Assembly (NCBI GenBank): GCA_015296085.1
Contig: DVDT01000026.1
Location: forward strand, 1 to 37,676
Reading direction: 5' to 3'
Length of the DNA: 37,676 nt
DNA from: Trichormus sp. M33_DOE_039
Lineage (GTDB): Bacteria > Cyanobacteriota > Cyanobacteriia > Cyanobacteriales > Nostocaceae
The notes under the pieces are model-generated. The model had not been told where the DNA came from and searched no databases. It saw nothing but the letters and a program-made list of their open reading frames with translations. Of this stretch, positions 7,610-16,169 are shown in pieces (positions within the stretch are counted from its first letter, which is position 1; each line of letters opens with the position of its first letter). The position numbers and the translations under genes are program-made.

Positions 7610-7647
7610 ACCGTCCTTGCCCATACAGGCAGGACGGTTTATTTTTT
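7608..7647 (+). terminator. Rho-independent terminator
   Basis: AAACCGTCCTTGCC and GGCAGGACGGTTT pair almost perfectly around a short loop and are followed by ATTTTTT. The stem begins in the stop codon of the preceding gene. Confidence 0.9.
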
Positions 7648-7753
7648 GCGATCGCACTCACTACAAACGTGATCGCCAAGCCTTAAAAAATGCAAATAGC
7701 CACCTAAAACATCACTTCGCGGTGGCTAAATTACCAAATAGGATAATGTCATT

Positions 7754-8461
7754 ATGTCAGAAAATAGAAATAAAATCAATATCCCCTGGACACAAGAACA
7801 CGAAGCATACTGTTATAAACATCGTATTAGCCCGGCTGCGAAATCTCTATGGCAGTGGTTAATGCTAGAGGGTCAAATATCAGAAGAAATTGAACCTGAT
7901 TTGTCAGCATTTAACAACTGGGTAGAGAAAGTTAGGGGCAAAGGATACGCTCATAATTACCTTAAAAAAATCTTTGACCAGCTAGTAGAACATAGAGTCA
8001 TACAAGTAGTTAAACAGTATTCATGGAAGATATTTAAGTTACTTGTGCGACCTTTAGAATGGTTGAAGCCACCTAAAAAGCCGCGAGAAAAAAAGTTACA
8101 CAACCATAATTATAGTTACGATTCAGACACCTCTAACCAACAATCTTCCGTTCCGAGTAATACTCAGCAGCAGCCTTCTAATATTGACGACAACTTGGCT
8201 ACTCTTGCTGAAAACGGTATCAATTTTGACGATGGTATTAAAGAGGTTCTAGAGCGTCCTAAACACGAAATAAAGCTGGCGATTTTAATGTTTAATCTTC
8301 GTGGTGGTTTCGAGAAAATAGAAAACCCTGAAGGCTTTATTCGTGACTGCTTACGTGGCTATTGGTGGGAAGCTCCAAGAAATTACAATCTTTTACTTAA
8401 GAAGTTTGGGAACTCTACAGTATGGGATGAATTATTCCCATCTGATAATTTCCACCTATAA
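7754..8461 (+). CDS. Probable DNA-binding (winged-helix-like) protein, 235 aa
   Basis: It begins MSENRNKINIPWTQEHEAYC. Residues about 10-105 form a helical region that looks like a winged helix (SPAAKSLWQWLMLEG; NYLKKIFDQLVEHRVIQVV). A polar linker rich in Asn, Gln and Ser follows (about 115-150). The C-terminal helical domain contains GGFEKIENPEGFIRDCLRG, a WW pair and KKFGN. The layout resembles replication-initiator or phage regulatory proteins of cyanobacterial mobile elements, but I cannot name a family. AGGA lies about 10 nt before the start. It follows the terminator and so has its own promoter. Confidence 0.65.
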   Translation: MSENRNKINIPWTQEHEAYCYKHRISPAAKSLWQWLMLEGQISEEIEPDLSAFNNWVEKVRGKGYAHNYLKKIFDQLVEHRVIQVVKQYSWKIFKLLVRPLEWLKPPKKPREKKLHNHNYSYDSDTSNQQSSVPSNTQQQPSNIDDNLATLAENGINFDDGIKEVLERPKHEIKLAILMFNLRGGFEKIENPEGFIRDCLRGYWWEAPRNYNLLLKKFGNSTVWDELFPSDNFHL

Positions 8462-8483
8462 AAAAACCTGCCAAATTGGCAGG
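8461..8483 (-). terminator. Hairpin with T-run on the minus strand
   Basis: CCTGCC-AAATT-GGCAGG lies next to six A on the plus strand, which read as six T after the hairpin on the minus strand. No leftward gene precedes it closely, so it may only insulate against antisense transcription, or separate the genes on either side. Confidence 0.4.
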
Positions 8484-8505
8484 AATCAATAAACACAGAT
8501 TAATT

Positions 8506-8904
8506 ATGACTGAACAATTAACATTGTTTAATCTTGCTCCAACGCAAGTTATTAAAACAGTTCATGATCCGTACTGGGACGAGATTGTTAATCCAGTAGC
8601 ACTTGCAACAATTCCGCCTCCAGTAAAACCGCTTGTTGGGGCGCAAGTTATCAGTGATACTCAAAAAACTGCGCCCCAACACGATACCCATTGGATAGAG
8701 CGTTATTGGGTAGAAAGGTCAGAGAATAAATATTGGTATTACCGTTATTGCTGGATGATTGGGAGAAAGAAACACCGGATCTACATTGGGAGTGTGCATT
8801 CTCCAAAGGCACAGGCGAAAAAGGAGCTTGTAGAAATTGCGATCGCTGATGGGGAATCACCACAGGAAATTCAGAAAATCATCAGAGCTAATCATCGGAG
8901 TTAG
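8506..8904 (+). CDS. Hypothetical protein, 132 aa
   Basis: ATG at 8506 (MTEQLTLFNLAPTQ...) is preferred over an upstream TTG that lies inside a hairpin. The C-terminal half (WIERYWVERSENKYWYYRYC, then KHRIYIGSVHSP and a helical end) resembles the short aromatic beta-hairpin domain of cyanobacterial plasmid proteins that bind nucleic acid, and also the arm-binding domains of integrases. The exact family is not recognised. It follows the 235-residue gene by 44 bp. Confidence 0.6.
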   Translation: MTEQLTLFNLAPTQVIKTVHDPYWDEIVNPVALATIPPPVKPLVGAQVISDTQKTAPQHDTHWIERYWVERSENKYWYYRYCWMIGRKKHRIYIGSVHSPKAQAKKELVEIAIADGESPQEIQKIIRANHRS

Positions 8905-8917
8905 TCCCCAATAAAAA

Positions 8918-9019
8918 GCGATCGCGAGTATCACCCAACGCGATCGCGAATATGCCATTTATGTTGTACCAGTTAGATATGAAAAATGCGATCGCAAAAA
9001 CCTTCCATTGGGCGATCGC
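8918..9019. repeat. Cluster of four HIP1 octamers
   Basis: GCGATCGC begins at 8918, 8940, 8988 and 9012, four copies within about 100 bp of non-coding DNA between convergent genes. HIP1 is over-represented in many cyanobacteria, but this local density is notable. Confidence 0.85.
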
Positions 9020-9049
9020 ATTAGAAGCATCAATGAATTGCTAATATAC

Positions 9050-9208
9050 TCAGGGAATCATTGATTGCGGGTAAAGTTCATCAACTTCATCCCAGGCCGC
9101 ATCACTTAAAGATTGCAAGATGATGGCCAAATCACAAGGATGGTCATATTTGCCAAGCTGCACTTGTACGTAGAATTCTTCAATTTTGGCGAATAGTTCA
9201 TTTTTCAT
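9050..9208 (-). CDS. Small acidic protein, 52 aa, coupled to integrase
   Basis: Its ATG (9208) overlaps the integrase stop as ATGA. The product begins MKNELFAKIEEFYVQVQLGK and contains DLAIILQSLSDAAWDEVDEL. It is helical and acidic with no recognised family. The coupling suggests co-production with the recombinase; a role as an accessory or directionality factor is possible but unsupported, because the protein is acidic rather than basic. Confidence 0.6.
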   Translation of the reverse strand: MKNELFAKIEEFYVQVQLGKYDHPCDLAIILQSLSDAAWDEVDELYPQSMIP

Positions 9209-9786
9209 AAAGTGGCGATCGCTCCCTTGATTTGGTCAACATCAACATCTATGTATCTTTCCAAAGCCTTAAAATCGCGGTGTCCCGTGATTTTCTTAAT
9301 TGTGTAAACACTAGTCCCGTTGCGATGTAGCTTCGTGATGAAACTCCGGCGAGTGGAATGAGTGCTGATACCCTTAGCCGCAAAACCAGCTTTTTCACAG
9401 GCACGCTGTAAAATGTCATAGGCATTACGCCAAGTCATCGACTTTTCACCGTCCCGGCTGGGAAACAACCAGACACTATCCCCTGGTGGGGTGTAAGAAG
9501 CCAAAGACTCACTTAAAACCGAATGAACAGGAACTTGGCGAGTTTCCCGACTACCATCTGGCCGCCGCTTGCGAGTTGAGGATCTAAAAGTAATAGTGTC
9601 TCGTGGTGAGCCGTCGCTGTTGTAAGCATCACTCACCTGAAGTTGAACAATAGCTCCCCAGCGTTCTCCTGTGTACCAAGCCAAATCTAGAAGCAACTTA
9701 TACTTTTGAGTTTTGAGTTGTCGGCGCAACCTAGAATATTCAGCATCAGTGAGAATAGATGCTTGACCACATCCATGATTTTTCAC
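9205..9786 (-). CDS. Minimal tyrosine recombinase/integrase
   Basis: A 193-residue protein consisting essentially of the catalytic domain of the phage-integrase family. It shows R42 in YTGERWGAIVQL, H143 and R146 in STHSTRRSF, H169 in ITGHRDF and Y178 in ALERYIDV. The N-terminal arm- and core-binding domains are absent, as in several short cyanobacterial integrases. It would catalyse integration or excision of the surrounding element between short direct repeats. The ATG at 9786 is unambiguous. It is oriented against the structural operon that starts at 10004. Confidence 0.9.
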   Translation of the reverse strand: MKNHGCGQASILTDAEYSRLRRQLKTQKYKLLLDLAWYTGERWGAIVQLQVSDAYNSDGSPRDTITFRSSTRKRRPDGSRETRQVPVHSVLSESLASYTPPGDSVWLFPSRDGEKSMTWRNAYDILQRACEKAGFAAKGISTHSTRRSFITKLHRNGTSVYTIKKITGHRDFKALERYIDVDVDQIKGAIATL

Positions 9787-10003
9787 TGTAAAATTTCTCC
9801 TCTTTGATATTCCGGTTTAACTTATCAGCTTGGTTAAACCGGAACATTTTTGTTTTTAGCTGTTAGCTAAAAGTGCATCAATACTAGCTATATCAATAGT
9901 TTCGTCGCCTCAGCGCAACTACCGCTTTTACATAAAACTGGAAGATTTACGCCTAATTAAATCAGGCTTACAACGGATTTATACAGAAAAAATCTTTGTA
10001 AAA

Positions 10004-10756
10004 ATGACCGATGCAATAGTCCCTAGTAAAAGCGAAAAAATCATAGTGTCTGTTAACAGACAAAACTATAAACAAGTGATTTCTCAAGTAGTGGCTAACC
10101 GAAAAATCATTGAGCATAGAGACATTGGGGACATTGTAGGTATTCCGGCTGAGGATTATGTCAGAGGTAAACCCCACACTATTAAGCTTTCGGTGATGTT
10201 TTTTAACTACACAACTCCACCTTACACAGCTAGAACAGGACAGAGGTTTGTCAGAGCCACATATAACATTCCAGATATCAAGAGAATTAAACTTGATTGG
10301 TTAACCATCAAAACAGCTTGTGGGGGTGCAAATGGTTATTTATGGGGTAGGTTTAGAGCTACCGCTAATTTATCGAATGGTCGTCAAGTGCAAATTTACG
10401 GAGGGTCAGAAAGTGAAGCAGACGAACGGTTAAAAGCCTTAATGCAATTATCAGATGCTACTATTACGACTTTAACAATAGCAGAGGAGAAGAAAGAAGG
10501 TAGAAGGAATACAAACAAACGAATGTATAAAGAAACAACTAGAATTTATCCTGCTTATTTTTCGGTGATGAACTATGAAAAGATTGAGGTAGAAGATGAG
10601 CGAGAATTTAGCGGCTTAACATCAACTTTATCGGGTAATTTCAGAAGAATTAGAACTGAAAAAATACCATTATGGGTGGATAAAGCACCAACAAATACAC
10701 AGGCAATCATCACAGAAGCTTTAAGAGTAAGAGGGGTAAACAATAATGAGAATTAA
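10004..10756 (+). CDS. Hypothetical beta-rich protein, 250 aa; first gene of rightward operon
   Basis: I do not recognise this protein. It begins MTDAIVPSKSEKIIVSVNRQ and contains beta-prone segments with aromatic and Gly residues (ARTGQRFVRATYNIPDIKRI; LWGRFRATANLSNGRQVQIY), then a basic insert (KKEGRRNTNKR) and a beta C-terminus. The ATG at 10004 lacks a good ribosome site. The same frame stays open upstream to a stop near 9857 and its translation (IKLEDLRLIKSGLQRIYTEK) looks coding, but it offers no ATG, GTG or TTG. The gene may be 5'-truncated or use an unusual start. A virion or surface structural role is inferred from its neighbours. Confidence 0.6.
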   Translation: MTDAIVPSKSEKIIVSVNRQNYKQVISQVVANRKIIEHRDIGDIVGIPAEDYVRGKPHTIKLSVMFFNYTTPPYTARTGQRFVRATYNIPDIKRIKLDWLTIKTACGGANGYLWGRFRATANLSNGRQVQIYGGSESEADERLKALMQLSDATITTLTIAEEKKEGRRNTNKRMYKETTRIYPAYFSVMNYEKIEVEDEREFSGLTSTLSGNFRRIRTEKIPLWVDKAPTNTQAIITEALRVRGVNNNEN

Positions 10757-10761
10757 AGTGT

Positions 10762-11328
10762 ATGCCAATATCTTTAGGAACTGAGGCAGAATACAAGCGC
10801 GGATATAAACCAGGAAATGTCTATTTTGCGTGTCCTGTGTCTAGTGCTTCTTCCGTTACATCTCTAGCGAACATGGTCAGATATGCGCCATTTACTTTAA
10901 AAGATGATGTAACAATTGACAGATTATCTTTAGAAATTGCTGCTGCTGCTAGTGGCGCATTAATGAAAATAGCGATTTTCTACCCTTCATTAATAACTAA
11001 AGATATTCCAGGACAGCGAATAATTTCTACTGCCTCATTAGATTGTTCGACAACTGGAATCAAAACGGGAATAGTCGCTGATACTTTTCTTAAAAAAGGG
11101 GATTATTGGGGCGCAACATGGACAAATAGCGGTGCTATAGGCTTTAGGGGAAATAATGGATTACCCGTGTCAATGGAATACCTAATAGGTACAAACGAGC
11201 AAGCATTTACTCTATTTTGGTGTGGGTACACACAATCGAATGTCACCGATATTCCTTTATCAGTAGTTGAATCAGATTTAGCTCAAAACAGAATTGCACC
11301 TTTCATTAAATTTAGAGTGAAACCGTGA
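10762..11328 (+). CDS. Virion-type receptor-binding/fibre-like domain protein, 188 aa
   Basis: The sequence follows a pattern I associate with phage fibre and spike proteins: a start like MPISLGTEAEY, a segment like MVRYAPFTLKDDVTIDRLSL, then AAASGALMKIAIFYPS, TASLDCSTTGIKTGIV, and a closing KKGDYWGATWT, together describing a small jelly-roll. No signal peptide or membrane segment is seen. It begins 5 bp after the previous stop and its own stop overlaps the next start (TGATG). Function as an adsorption or decoration protein is inferred from the pattern and not proven. Confidence 0.6.
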   Translation: MPISLGTEAEYKRGYKPGNVYFACPVSSASSVTSLANMVRYAPFTLKDDVTIDRLSLEIAAAASGALMKIAIFYPSLITKDIPGQRIISTASLDCSTTGIKTGIVADTFLKKGDYWGATWTNSGAIGFRGNNGLPVSMEYLIGTNEQAFTLFWCGYTQSNVTDIPLSVVESDLAQNRIAPFIKFRVKP

Positions 11329-11690
11329 TGAAGCATCAAGTTTTTAATCAGGAAGGAATACTAATTGAGGAGGTAGATGTTAGCCCAACATTTGTAAATG
11401 TTACGGGTTTTATGATGCCTATTTTTAATAGTCCTGAATACATGAATCTTGCACTTAATAGCAATTTATTAATAGCTAGCAGGCTGGAATCATTAATGTT
11501 AAGACTGGAAAATCTACCCATGATTACCAAGTTAGACATTGAAGTGTTAAAAATGACTTGGGATGCTATGAACTTGCAGCTTTTGACAAGTGAAAATATA
11601 GAATCATGGAATGAAATTGCATCTCAATGCAATATGCCTTTTAGGTTTGGTGCTGATGGTTCACTATTGATTAATCTAACGGTTGAATAA
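11328..11690 (+). CDS. Hypothetical protein, 120 aa
   Basis: It starts at ATG 11328, overlapping the preceding stop; a GTG one codon earlier is also possible. It begins MKHQVFNQEGILIEEVDVSP, a beta-hairpin like those in short phage structural proteins, and continues as a helical region (NLALNSNLLIASRLESLMLR, KLDIEVLKMTWDAMN) with a short beta end. No family is recognised. It lies in the structural operon. Confidence 0.6.
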   Translation: MKHQVFNQEGILIEEVDVSPTFVNVTGFMMPIFNSPEYMNLALNSNLLIASRLESLMLRLENLPMITKLDIEVLKMTWDAMNLQLLTSENIESWNEIASQCNMPFRFGADGSLLINLTVE

Positions 11691-11708
11691 ATTACAAGTA
11701 ATAAACTT

Positions 11709-12029
11709 ATGCCAATTAACAATGCAATTAATATTCAAATGCCCTCTAGTTTCACTACCGCTAGTAATAGCACAGAGTTAACCAATTCTCTTTCTACTAC
11801 TGCCAGCAATCCAATTGCCGCAAATTCTAATAGAAAGGGTTTAACCATCTGGAATACATTATCAGTAGATGTTTTCGTTGATGCTACTGATACGGTTTCT
11901 AGCAGCAATTATCAGTTTAAATTAGGTGCTAATTCCTATTATGAAATGCCAGTTCCTATATACACAGGTGCTTTATGGATAGCAACTGCATCAGGTAGTG
12001 GCAGTATAGAAATTAGGGAGCTTTCTTGA
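11709..12029 (+). CDS. Phage decoration/receptor-type beta domain, 106 aa
   Basis: The core reads NRKGLTIWNTLSVDVFVDAT, then YQFKLGANSYYEMPVPIYTG and ALWIATASGSGSIEIRELS. This 'RKGLTIWN ... YYE-P-PIYTG ... GSGS' pattern is common in short structural proteins of phages (head decoration or fibre-associated beta-sandwich). The N-terminal 35 residues are Ser/Thr/Asn-rich. Its TGA overlaps the next ATG. A virion role is inferred from the pattern and the operon. Confidence 0.65.
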   Translation: MPINNAINIQMPSSFTTASNSTELTNSLSTTASNPIAANSNRKGLTIWNTLSVDVFVDATDTVSSSNYQFKLGANSYYEMPVPIYTGALWIATASGSGSIEIRELS

Positions 12030-12991
12030 TGAAAGCAACAGAATCAGTTACATCTTCACTGGTAATTACATCGTCTAATCAAAATAATGGCATCCTGCAA
12101 ATTCCGACACCTGCATTTAAAAATATGCCTGAAAATGCGACTAAGGTGTCTGAAAGCTGGAAAGTAGTTAACTTTAAAGTTTACTCAAATATTAAAAGTA
12201 TTCCTACTGCTTCCTTGCCTAATTATTCGCTGGAGGATACCGAGACAGATAGATTAATCAAAAGTCTAGATGTTGAGTGGAATTCTCCAAGAATTCAATT
12301 AAATCTATATATCGGCACTCCCAACAATTGGTCAATTGTCGGTAGTGTGAGTTTGCTTAATGCTTCTGGTTATCCCTATCGTATTTACGATTTACTAGAG
12401 ATTTATGCAGCGAAGGAACAAGCATCTTTAGGGGTTAACGTTTCTTTTGGAATAGCTATTGAAGATGTCGGACACGGATTGTTATCAAGCTTTGACAAAG
12501 TTTCGATTCTTGTTGATTACTTGAGGGAGATTAGCTATTTTGTATCCCCACAAATAAATATTACTACACCAGAAGTAACAGTTAATAACCCAGTAGAAAT
12601 TAACAACAACATTAACGGTGTAGTTATTGATGAAAACAATGGAACTAATAATGGAATAGAGGACATAAACGAAATGCCGTTACTGATTAAAAATGCCAAT
12701 TACAATCCCAGTGTCAACGAAAGAATTCTTTGTACTAGTGCAATAGAACTATATCTTCCTGCATCCCCATCTATAGGGGATGAGATAGAAATTTATGCTG
12801 GCGTTGACGGCATTATCACCGTTAACGCCACACCCAACACTATTACTCGCGTCCTTTACAACAGCAGTCCCGTGACCGCGAATAGGGCAAATATAGGAAG
12901 AAACTACCTAGGCATGGGCGGAAAACTAATTTGGGTAGGCACTACTTGGATGTGCAACGGCAATGAGTTTAATTACCAAGAGTACGATTAA
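12029..12991 (+). CDS. Putative virion spike/fibre protein, 320 aa
   Basis: The ATG at 12029 overlaps the previous stop, with GGGAG about 10 nt upstream. The N-terminal half is beta-rich with no recognised family. A low-complexity Asn/Val/Ile linker follows (about residues 170-210; ITTPEVTVNNPVEINNNING). The C-terminal 90 residues (YLPASPSIGDEIEIYAGVDG, ITVNATPNTI, LIWVGTTWMCNG) follow the 'LPASPSxGDEIEI ... W--TTW-CNG' pattern common at the tips of phage fibres and spikes. A trimeric fibre is a reasonable inference. Confidence 0.6.
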   Translation: MKATESVTSSLVITSSNQNNGILQIPTPAFKNMPENATKVSESWKVVNFKVYSNIKSIPTASLPNYSLEDTETDRLIKSLDVEWNSPRIQLNLYIGTPNNWSIVGSVSLLNASGYPYRIYDLLEIYAAKEQASLGVNVSFGIAIEDVGHGLLSSFDKVSILVDYLREISYFVSPQINITTPEVTVNNPVEINNNINGVVIDENNGTNNGIEDINEMPLLIKNANYNPSVNERILCTSAIELYLPASPSIGDEIEIYAGVDGIITVNATPNTITRVLYNSSPVTANRANIGRNYLGMGGKLIWVGTTWMCNGNEFNYQEYD

Positions 12992-12993
12992 TT

Positions 12994-14676
12994 ATGTTTG
13001 GACAGCCACCACAGTCAGGATTAAAACGGCTAACCCCTACATCTAATTTCTTCCATACACCAAACACTCCCGCCGACCCTTGGGATTGTAACAGGTATCC
13101 AAACAGTCCATATTGTGATGCTAATCCCCTGAGAAAAAGTCCTGCTGGGTATGAACTTGAGTTAGTTTTAGATGAATGCAACATTGGCATTCAAGTTACC
13201 CCAATTTTAGGGTACATTGCGCTACCCACACAGCAATTTGTGTATAGAAAAAGTGAATGTATTCGTCCTCCAACGAAAACTTACAAAGAGGACGAACCTT
13301 TACATATTCCACCCCCGAAAGGAAGCGGTATATATTGTTTAATATCCAAAGGGAGATATTACCGTAAAACTCATGATAGAAGCCCAATTGCTCAACCGAT
13401 AGAGCTAGAAATAGCGTGGAATTACTCTAAACCTGATGGCATTTACCCTATAGGTGATAGATATCCTAATAATATTCGGGGTGATTTTTGGGTTGAAAAT
13501 GAAGGGTTTCACAAATATACCGAGAATGGCAACACAACTTACTTTGACCGCAATAAAAGATATCAAAGTATTGTAGAAGATATATTGCTTAACTTTACGA
13601 TTCCTCTTGAACAAAGGCAACAGAACACTACAAGAGTATTCCTAACAGAAATTTTTGGTGCAATGTTTGGGATTATTGTTGGGGTGATTTTCTTTCGTTA
13701 TGAAGAAGCATTAGAAACAATAAAAAATAATTCATATTTTAGGAATCGTTCATCATCGGAATTCGTGGACAGAGAGATAGGCTTAATCGATGGAAGAGAA
13801 GTAAGTTCTCGCATTCAATGGGATGTGTACGAATTAGGCGTAGACAGTTTTTCTGTTCCTCCACCACCCAAGAAACGCAAAAAAAAGGATTGTTGCGAAA
13901 TGGCTTGTTGTACTCAAAATGACCAGTTATTAAGATTGATTTTAAAAAGAATAGGTAATTTTCCTGTTAGTGTTCCAGCTAGTTATTTAACTGTTGATGA
14001 TAAGCAACCAGTAGAAAAGCGAATCAATTCTTTAATGGAGTTAACAGCTTGGTTTGCTGAGAGATTTGACGAAGTGATAGGGGAGTTTGAGATAAAGATT
14101 GAGATTGACGACGCTGATTTAAGCAAAGAAGGAAAACAGAGAAAAACTATTAGATTACCTAATCTTGCTGAAGTTGTAGCCGAATTATTTACTATGCAGT
14201 TTCAACAGACTATCTATACTGATTTGATAGTGCATATGTTAACTAATAATTTGGTAGAAGCAGGACAGATTAAGCAGATGGGTTTTAAAAACCATAATGC
14301 TTTAATGGCAATAACTGAGTATATGGGATTTCCTTATAAAAATATTTCTCAAAAGTTACCGTTAACATTCACACCAGGAAAGGGAACTTTTGAGGAATTA
14401 CTCAAAGAAACTCAGGTAGATGTTTCAGTTATTGACTACGTAGAAAAGAAATCAATGGCTGAAGATATTCAGACTTTACTACAAGCAGCAGCAATTATTA
14501 GAGCCGTATTTTATCGCCGTGCGCCTAATGATAAAGAAACTCTCAAACAGCAATTAATAGAGGATTTAACGGGATTAGTAGGCGAGAGAGTAGGAGGCAT
14601 GATTGACATTGTTAAGGAATTTGTAGAAGACTTAGGTAATCAATATGACCCAACAGAAACTGATCAATCTAGCTAG
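12994..14676 (+). CDS. Large hypothetical protein, 560 aa, with Cys motifs and a hydrophobic segment
   Basis: This is the largest gene of the element, starting 2 bp after the previous stop. The N-terminus is Pro/Asn-rich with spaced cysteines (PWDCNRYPNSPYCD). Residues about 45-210 are beta-rich and aromatic. A hydrophobic stretch, EIFGAMFGIIVGVIFF (about 215-232), could cross or insert into a membrane. A Lys/Pro-rich linker leads to a cysteine cluster (KKDCCEMACC). The C-terminal 250 residues are helical, acidic and non-repetitive. It shows no portal, terminase or tape-measure signature that I can name. It overlaps the next gene by 32 bp. Best described as an unknown structural or membrane-associated component. 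Confidence 0.6.
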   Translation: MFGQPPQSGLKRLTPTSNFFHTPNTPADPWDCNRYPNSPYCDANPLRKSPAGYELELVLDECNIGIQVTPILGYIALPTQQFVYRKSECIRPPTKTYKEDEPLHIPPPKGSGIYCLISKGRYYRKTHDRSPIAQPIELEIAWNYSKPDGIYPIGDRYPNNIRGDFWVENEGFHKYTENGNTTYFDRNKRYQSIVEDILLNFTIPLEQRQQNTTRVFLTEIFGAMFGIIVGVIFFRYEEALETIKNNSYFRNRSSSEFVDREIGLIDGREVSSRIQWDVYELGVDSFSVPPPPKKRKKKDCCEMACCTQNDQLLRLILKRIGNFPVSVPASYLTVDDKQPVEKRINSLMELTAWFAERFDEVIGEFEIKIEIDDADLSKEGKQRKTIRLPNLAEVVAELFTMQFQQTIYTDLIVHMLTNNLVEAGQIKQMGFKNHNALMAITEYMGFPYKNISQKLPLTFTPGKGTFEELLKETQVDVSVIDYVEKKSMAEDIQTLLQAAAIIRAVFYRRAPNDKETLKQQLIEDLTGLVGERVGGMIDIVKEFVEDLGNQYDPTETDQSS

Positions 14677-15523
14677 TAGGGTAATCCGTTCTAAAACTGT
14701 TCAGAACGGGATAAGAACGATTACTGTTAGAGCTACTACAACTGATGAAGATAAGGGGATATTAGCTAATATTTGGGGTGGCTTTAAGTCTGTAGTAGGT
14801 GATTTGCTCAAAGGTTTGATGTCTGCTCTTAGCTGGACATTAACAGGGTTGTGGACTTTGATAACTACTTCTGCAATGTTCTTAATGAATTTCAATTGGA
14901 ACATTACAGAACAAGAGATACAAGCCGAGATTAATAACGCTATCACCACAGCAGCCGGAATATTGGGTCAGGAGACAGGTAGAACATTAGGTTTTTTAGT
15001 CTGTGGTGCATTGCCTACAGCATCTTTGTTTGCGATTAATCCCGTAATGGCTCGAACTGTAGCCGCACAAGTAGCACCAGAATTATTAGATGAATTGGTA
15101 GATAATTACGCTACTGCTATTCAACAAATAGGAGCGATCGCATTAAGGGCAGGTGGTTTATGGTTATATGGTGCTGTCCGTAGAATGTGGCGTGGGAGTG
15201 ACGCAGAATTTAAGGAGAGGTTAAAAGCTAAAGGTTTTAACGAGGAACAGATCAATAAAGAAATTGAAAATAGAAATAAACCTTTCACTTTTGCTCAGAG
15301 TATACAAGAAGGTATAGAAGCAATTCCTAATGAAGCTTTTAGAAACTTTGTAGAAAATGCTTATGATGAATTTGGCAGTAGTTGTATAGAGGCTGGGTAT
15401 GTTGTAGCGGGTGCGATTGATAGCTACATTTATCAGCGTAAAACTTCAGAAAGTGAGGCTGATATTGAGATAGAGTTTAATCCAGATGGAACATATGATG
15501 TTAAACAATGGTATCTAGGTTAA
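14645..15523 (+). CDS. Hypothetical membrane-associated protein, 292 aa
   Basis: It begins MTQQKLINLASRVIRSKTVQ inside the end of the preceding gene. Hydrophobic stretches at about residues 45-85 (LMSALSWTLTGLWTLITTSA) and 110-140 (LGFLVCGALPTASLFAINPV), and a weaker one near 165-180, suggest two or three membrane segments. The C-terminal third is charged and helical (EEQINKEIENRNKPFTFAQS; acidic end). The family is unknown. In this operon it could be a capsid-membrane, penetration or lysis component. Confidence 0.6.
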   Translation: MTQQKLINLASRVIRSKTVQNGIRTITVRATTTDEDKGILANIWGGFKSVVGDLLKGLMSALSWTLTGLWTLITTSAMFLMNFNWNITEQEIQAEINNAITTAAGILGQETGRTLGFLVCGALPTASLFAINPVMARTVAAQVAPELLDELVDNYATAIQQIGAIALRAGGLWLYGAVRRMWRGSDAEFKERLKAKGFNEEQINKEIENRNKPFTFAQSIQEGIEAIPNEAFRNFVENAYDEFGSSCIEAGYVVAGAIDSYIYQRKTSESEADIEIEFNPDGTYDVKQWYLG

Positions 15524-15539
15524 AATTTACTACCTCAAT

Positions 15540-16001
15540 TTAGGGATTCAAATCAGTTGTTAGGGTGTTAGTAACATAGGTTTTAATTCTATCAAATGCT
15601 GATGTTAAAAACTCAACTTTTACGCTGATAATTTGGATTGATACGTTAACTATTTCTTCTGTTCCTGTATCGTCAGTATTCACATCAACAAATACTGAAG
15701 GTGCGTTTGTCGGTGCTTGTGCTACATCAATTTGTAAATAATCACTAGCTCTACTTTCAGGGTTTAAGTCTTGGTTGACGCTGCTTGCTATTGCTGCAAA
15801 AGTTCTATCTAAAGCAGAGGTTATTAATGCTTTTTTGATGGCTGAAAAATCGATTTTTACACTAGCTACCCTTGAATATTTATTTTGTGGTGTTGTTTGA
15901 GTATTTAAGATAGAAATTACTTGCAGTAAATCAACTTGATACGTGATTTTAGGAGTTTTCCATGCAGGAGAAGCAATTAACTCTGGAACACTTGCCAACA
16001 T
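15540..16001 (-). CDS. Hypothetical protein with internal repeat, 153 aa, opposite strand
   Basis: It is the only leftward gene inside the rightward structural operon, converging with the membrane-protein gene 16 bp away. A 22-residue motif occurs twice: residues 60-81 (ITSALDR...NQDLNP) and 132-153 (LTSAFDR...TTDLNP), each preceded by SVKIDF or SVKVEF. This implies a duplicated domain of about 70 residues. There is no membrane segment. The family is unknown. Upstream, 16002-16169 is AT-rich and would hold divergent promoters. Confidence 0.55.
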   Translation of the reverse strand: MLASVPELIASPAWKTPKITYQVDLLQVISILNTQTTPQNKYSRVASVKIDFSAIKKALITSALDRTFAAIASSVNQDLNPESRASDYLQIDVAQAPTNAPSVFVDVNTDDTGTEEIVNVSIQIISVKVEFLTSAFDRIKTYVTNTLTTDLNP

Positions 16002-16169
16002 AAATTATTCACTGGTTAAATAAATAAATTAATTATATGAATAATTCAGTAATAACTCATACAAGAATATACAAACCCTTTGGGTTTACCACAAATTCTA
16101 TGCCCTTGTTTTTAACTAAATATGATGACAAAAATTGATTAAAGACAGAAATTGAAGGGTATTAAACCA

